Below, in pieces: positions 63,863 to 64,000 of a stretch of 64,000 nucleotides of DNA. Within the stretch, counting starts at the first letter, position 1; the number at the start of each line of letters is the position of its first letter. This stretch comes from Sanderia malayensis (lineage: Eukaryota; Cnidaria; Scyphozoa; Semaeostomeae; Pelagiidae): NCBI GenBank assembly GCA_013076295.1, contig RQOL01000871.1, positions 248,001-312,000 of the forward strand. The letters are read 5' to 3'. The translations under genes and the position numbers were made by a program. A model generated the notes under the pieces. That model was not told the DNA's origin, made no database searches, and saw only the letters and a program-made list of their open reading frames with translations.

Positions 63863-64000
63863 TGGGCTTCATACTGGTGTGCTGGTTTTGGTTATATTGT
63901 CTGACTTTGTCAACAATATACACCTTTACTTTGCCTTAGGTTTCAATGTAATCACCAAGATATATATATAATTTATAACAAGAACTCCATGGATATGTCA
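63863..64000. other. Flank after the BEL element, nothing recognised
   Basis: AT-rich sequence with a tatatatata run at about 63960-63970. Confidence 0.4.

Noticed and set aside
1..64000. tRNA, rRNA or other structural RNA genes
   Set aside because: I saw no cloverleaf with A and B boxes and no rRNA-like conserved blocks. Tools such as a covariance search would be needed to exclude degenerate copies.

Overview
The window is metazoan DNA, most likely from a cnidarian (coral, anemone or hydrozoan type). It is AT-rich, has GT-AG introns of 76-134 bp, and shows no operons. The repeat mix is Harbinger, pogo/Tigger with PHD tails, IS3EU-like DDE elements, DIRS-like, BEL/Pao, Gypsy, MULE and SWIM/Ulp1 genes. 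That mix is typical of early-branching animals, but I cannot fix the taxon from sequence alone. No ordinary host gene is certain. The window is essentially a stack of nested transposable elements with decayed genes between them.

Region 1-10.6 kb holds an old minus-strand BEL/Pao-like LTR with primer-binding site and gag start (760-1580), a MITE, a broken PHD finger (2.9 kb) and a broken Myb/SANT-like gene (3.7-4.5 kb). A Gypsy reverse-transcriptase fragment (4780-5219) is split by a nearly intact Harbinger transposon (5220-8048, TSD aat). A Tc1/mariner relic follows near 9.7 kb.

Region 10.6-18.9 kb is a three-level nest. A gag-like retroelement fragment was hit by a pogo/PHD transposon (10804-18753, TA duplication). 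That transposon was in turn hit by a complete IS3EU-like transposon (13180-18389, 6-bp duplication ccaaca). The IS3EU-like element carries a spliced HECT ubiquitin-ligase gene convergent with a DDE integrase gene.

Region 18.9-29.2 kb has relics of a DDE_Tnp_4 transposase, a SWIM-YqaJ gene and a SWIM-Ulp1-PHD gene. A second IS3EU-like transposon follows (23042-27465, 6-bp duplication ctgcag), with the same architecture but an alpha-kinase gene where the first has HECT. A non-autonomous element sits exactly at its integrase start codon. After it comes an 800-bp tandem duplication with three apparent small exons per copy.

Region 29.2-34.3 kb is a DIRS-like tyrosine-recombinase retroelement whose ends are repeated as split direct repeats in a head-to-tail array with hairpin clusters.

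Region 34.3-53 kb holds a broken MADF-BESS gene, a 3' LINE fragment between unusually long direct repeats, a MULE relic and a diverged duplicate of the 0.7-4 kb segment. A LINE-endonuclease fragment is joined to a pogo-PHD relic, and a minus-strand DIRS relic follows.

Region 53-64 kb holds a possible small multi-exon gene and a TTAA-flanked element (54556-57874) that contains a short LTR element (56119-57462). It ends with a very young gag-only BEL/Pao element (59822-63858) whose 795-bp LTRs differ at one base.

The most interesting system is the pair of IS3EU-like transposons. They share TATGG...CCATA termini, 6-bp duplications and a minus-strand integrase, but each carries a different signalling enzyme (HECT E3 ligase or alpha-kinase) as its convergent partner gene.
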